NCBI GenBank assembly: GCA_964358855.1
Contig: CAYHQQ010000017.1
Location: 1 to 64,000, forward strand
Direction: 5' to 3'
DNA length: 64,000 bases
From: UBA2396 sp038042175
Lineage (GTDB): Bacteria; Planctomycetota; Phycisphaerae; Phycisphaerales; UBA1924
The first letter of the stretch is position 1. Every line of letters starts with the position of its first letter. Position numbers and translations under genes: made by a program. Below are positions 63,704-64,000 of the stretch, piece after piece. The notes under the pieces were generated by a model that worked only from the letters and a program-made list of their open reading frames with translations, ran no database searches and was not told where the DNA came from.

Positions 63704-64000
63704 ACCCGTCAAAGCCCTCATCCCGCTTCACCTCAGGCCTCACCTCCCTCGCCCTCCTCACCTCCCTCACAAGCTGCGGCCCCACTCCCGCTCCCGGCCC
63801 GCCCACCCTCCATCTCGCCCGCGACACCTGCGCCGAGTGCGGCATGATCATCAACGAAGCCAGATTCGCCGCCGCCCTCACCCTCGACCCCAACGCTACC
63901 CCCAACGCCACCCCCAACACCTCCGCGAACAGCACCGCCAACATCTCCTCCGACCATCTCGTCTTCGACGACATCGGCGACATGCTCGCCTACGAACGCG
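63700..64000 (+). CDS. nosL: NosL, copper chaperone lipoprotein, 5' part
   Basis: The first 100 codons. Lipobox LTSLTSC with C26, then the copper-binding CAECGMIINEARFAA (C44, C47, M49). An Asn/Thr-rich insert (about residues 65-80) follows. NosL delivers Cu(I) to the NosDFY/NosZ system. AAGGAGG precedes the ATG. The window ends within the gene. Confidence 0.93.
   Translation, partial: MNPSKPSSRFTSGLTSLALLTSLTSCGPTPAPGPPTLHLARDTCAECGMIINEARFAAALTLDPNATPNATPNTSANSTANISSDHLVFDDIGDMLAYER

Overview
The window is a high-GC bacterial chromosome segment, most likely from a planctomycete of the class Phycisphaerae. The best clues are the C-terminal dockerin-like pair built on D-F-F-D-Y-D in the FG-GAP protein at 31381-33054, secreted HAF-type proteins ending in a hydrophobic stretch plus an RRRR tail, a very long SecA (1356 aa), a pilus/type II secretion cluster with a giant PilX-like protein, and several small zinc-ribbon membrane proteins. 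Taxonomy is an inference. I found no tRNA, rRNA, CRISPR array, phage or transposase.

Layout. 1-4.5 kb (minus strand): the 5' part of clpC, an unusual membrane-anchored protein made of four ClpC N-domain repeats, a zinc-ribbon membrane protein and a Cys-rich DinB-fold protein. 4.6-7.8 kb (plus): a hotdog thioesterase, a STAS-domain protein, purN and a secreted HExxH/PDZ metalloprotease. 7.9-14.3 kb (minus): mutL, rpsA and two tandem HAF-repeat secreted paralogues. Then obgE (plus), a secreted protein of unknown function and secA (minus), and a stand-alone TSCPD domain related to the C-terminus of B12-dependent ribonucleotide reductase. 23.3-30 kb (minus): two prepilin-like proteins, a 975-aa PilX-like protein, a PilC/GspF protein and PilT, with a 38-bp poly-G tract just upstream of pilT. 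30.3-39 kb: a zinc-ribbon membrane protein, the FG-GAP/dockerin-like protein, a DUF4160/DUF2442 pair, enolase, a PhoU-like protein, tryptophan 2,3-dioxygenase, a lipoprotein and a sugar-phosphate isomerase-like protein. 39.3-43.3 kb: a large sensor histidine kinase translationally coupled to three stand-alone receiver proteins. 43.4-46.5 kb (minus): a secreted beta-helix protein, a stand-alone CoaB and an Rrf2-family regulator.

The last 17 kb form a low-oxygen respiration island. A cbb3 oxidase operon (ccoNO fusion, ccoQ, one-heme ccoP, ccoG, ccoH, a TauE/SafE-like protein, ccoI, ccoS) is followed by a second Rrf2 regulator and a nitrous oxide reductase operon (di-heme cytochrome c, clade II nosZ, a membrane protein, nosD, nosF, nosY and the start of nosL). 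Most genes in both operons overlap by ATGA or GTGA. Each operon is divergent from an Rrf2 gene, and each intergenic region carries palindromes with GGATA/TATCC halves, so coordinated redox or NO control is likely. CcoI and CcoG would supply copper to the oxidase; NosD/F/Y/L would do so for NosZ.

The window also holds several intergenic repeat families. One copy appears to have become the C-terminal tail of ccoS. Plus-strand GC skew looks positive over about 6-15 kb and negative further right, whichever way the genes point.
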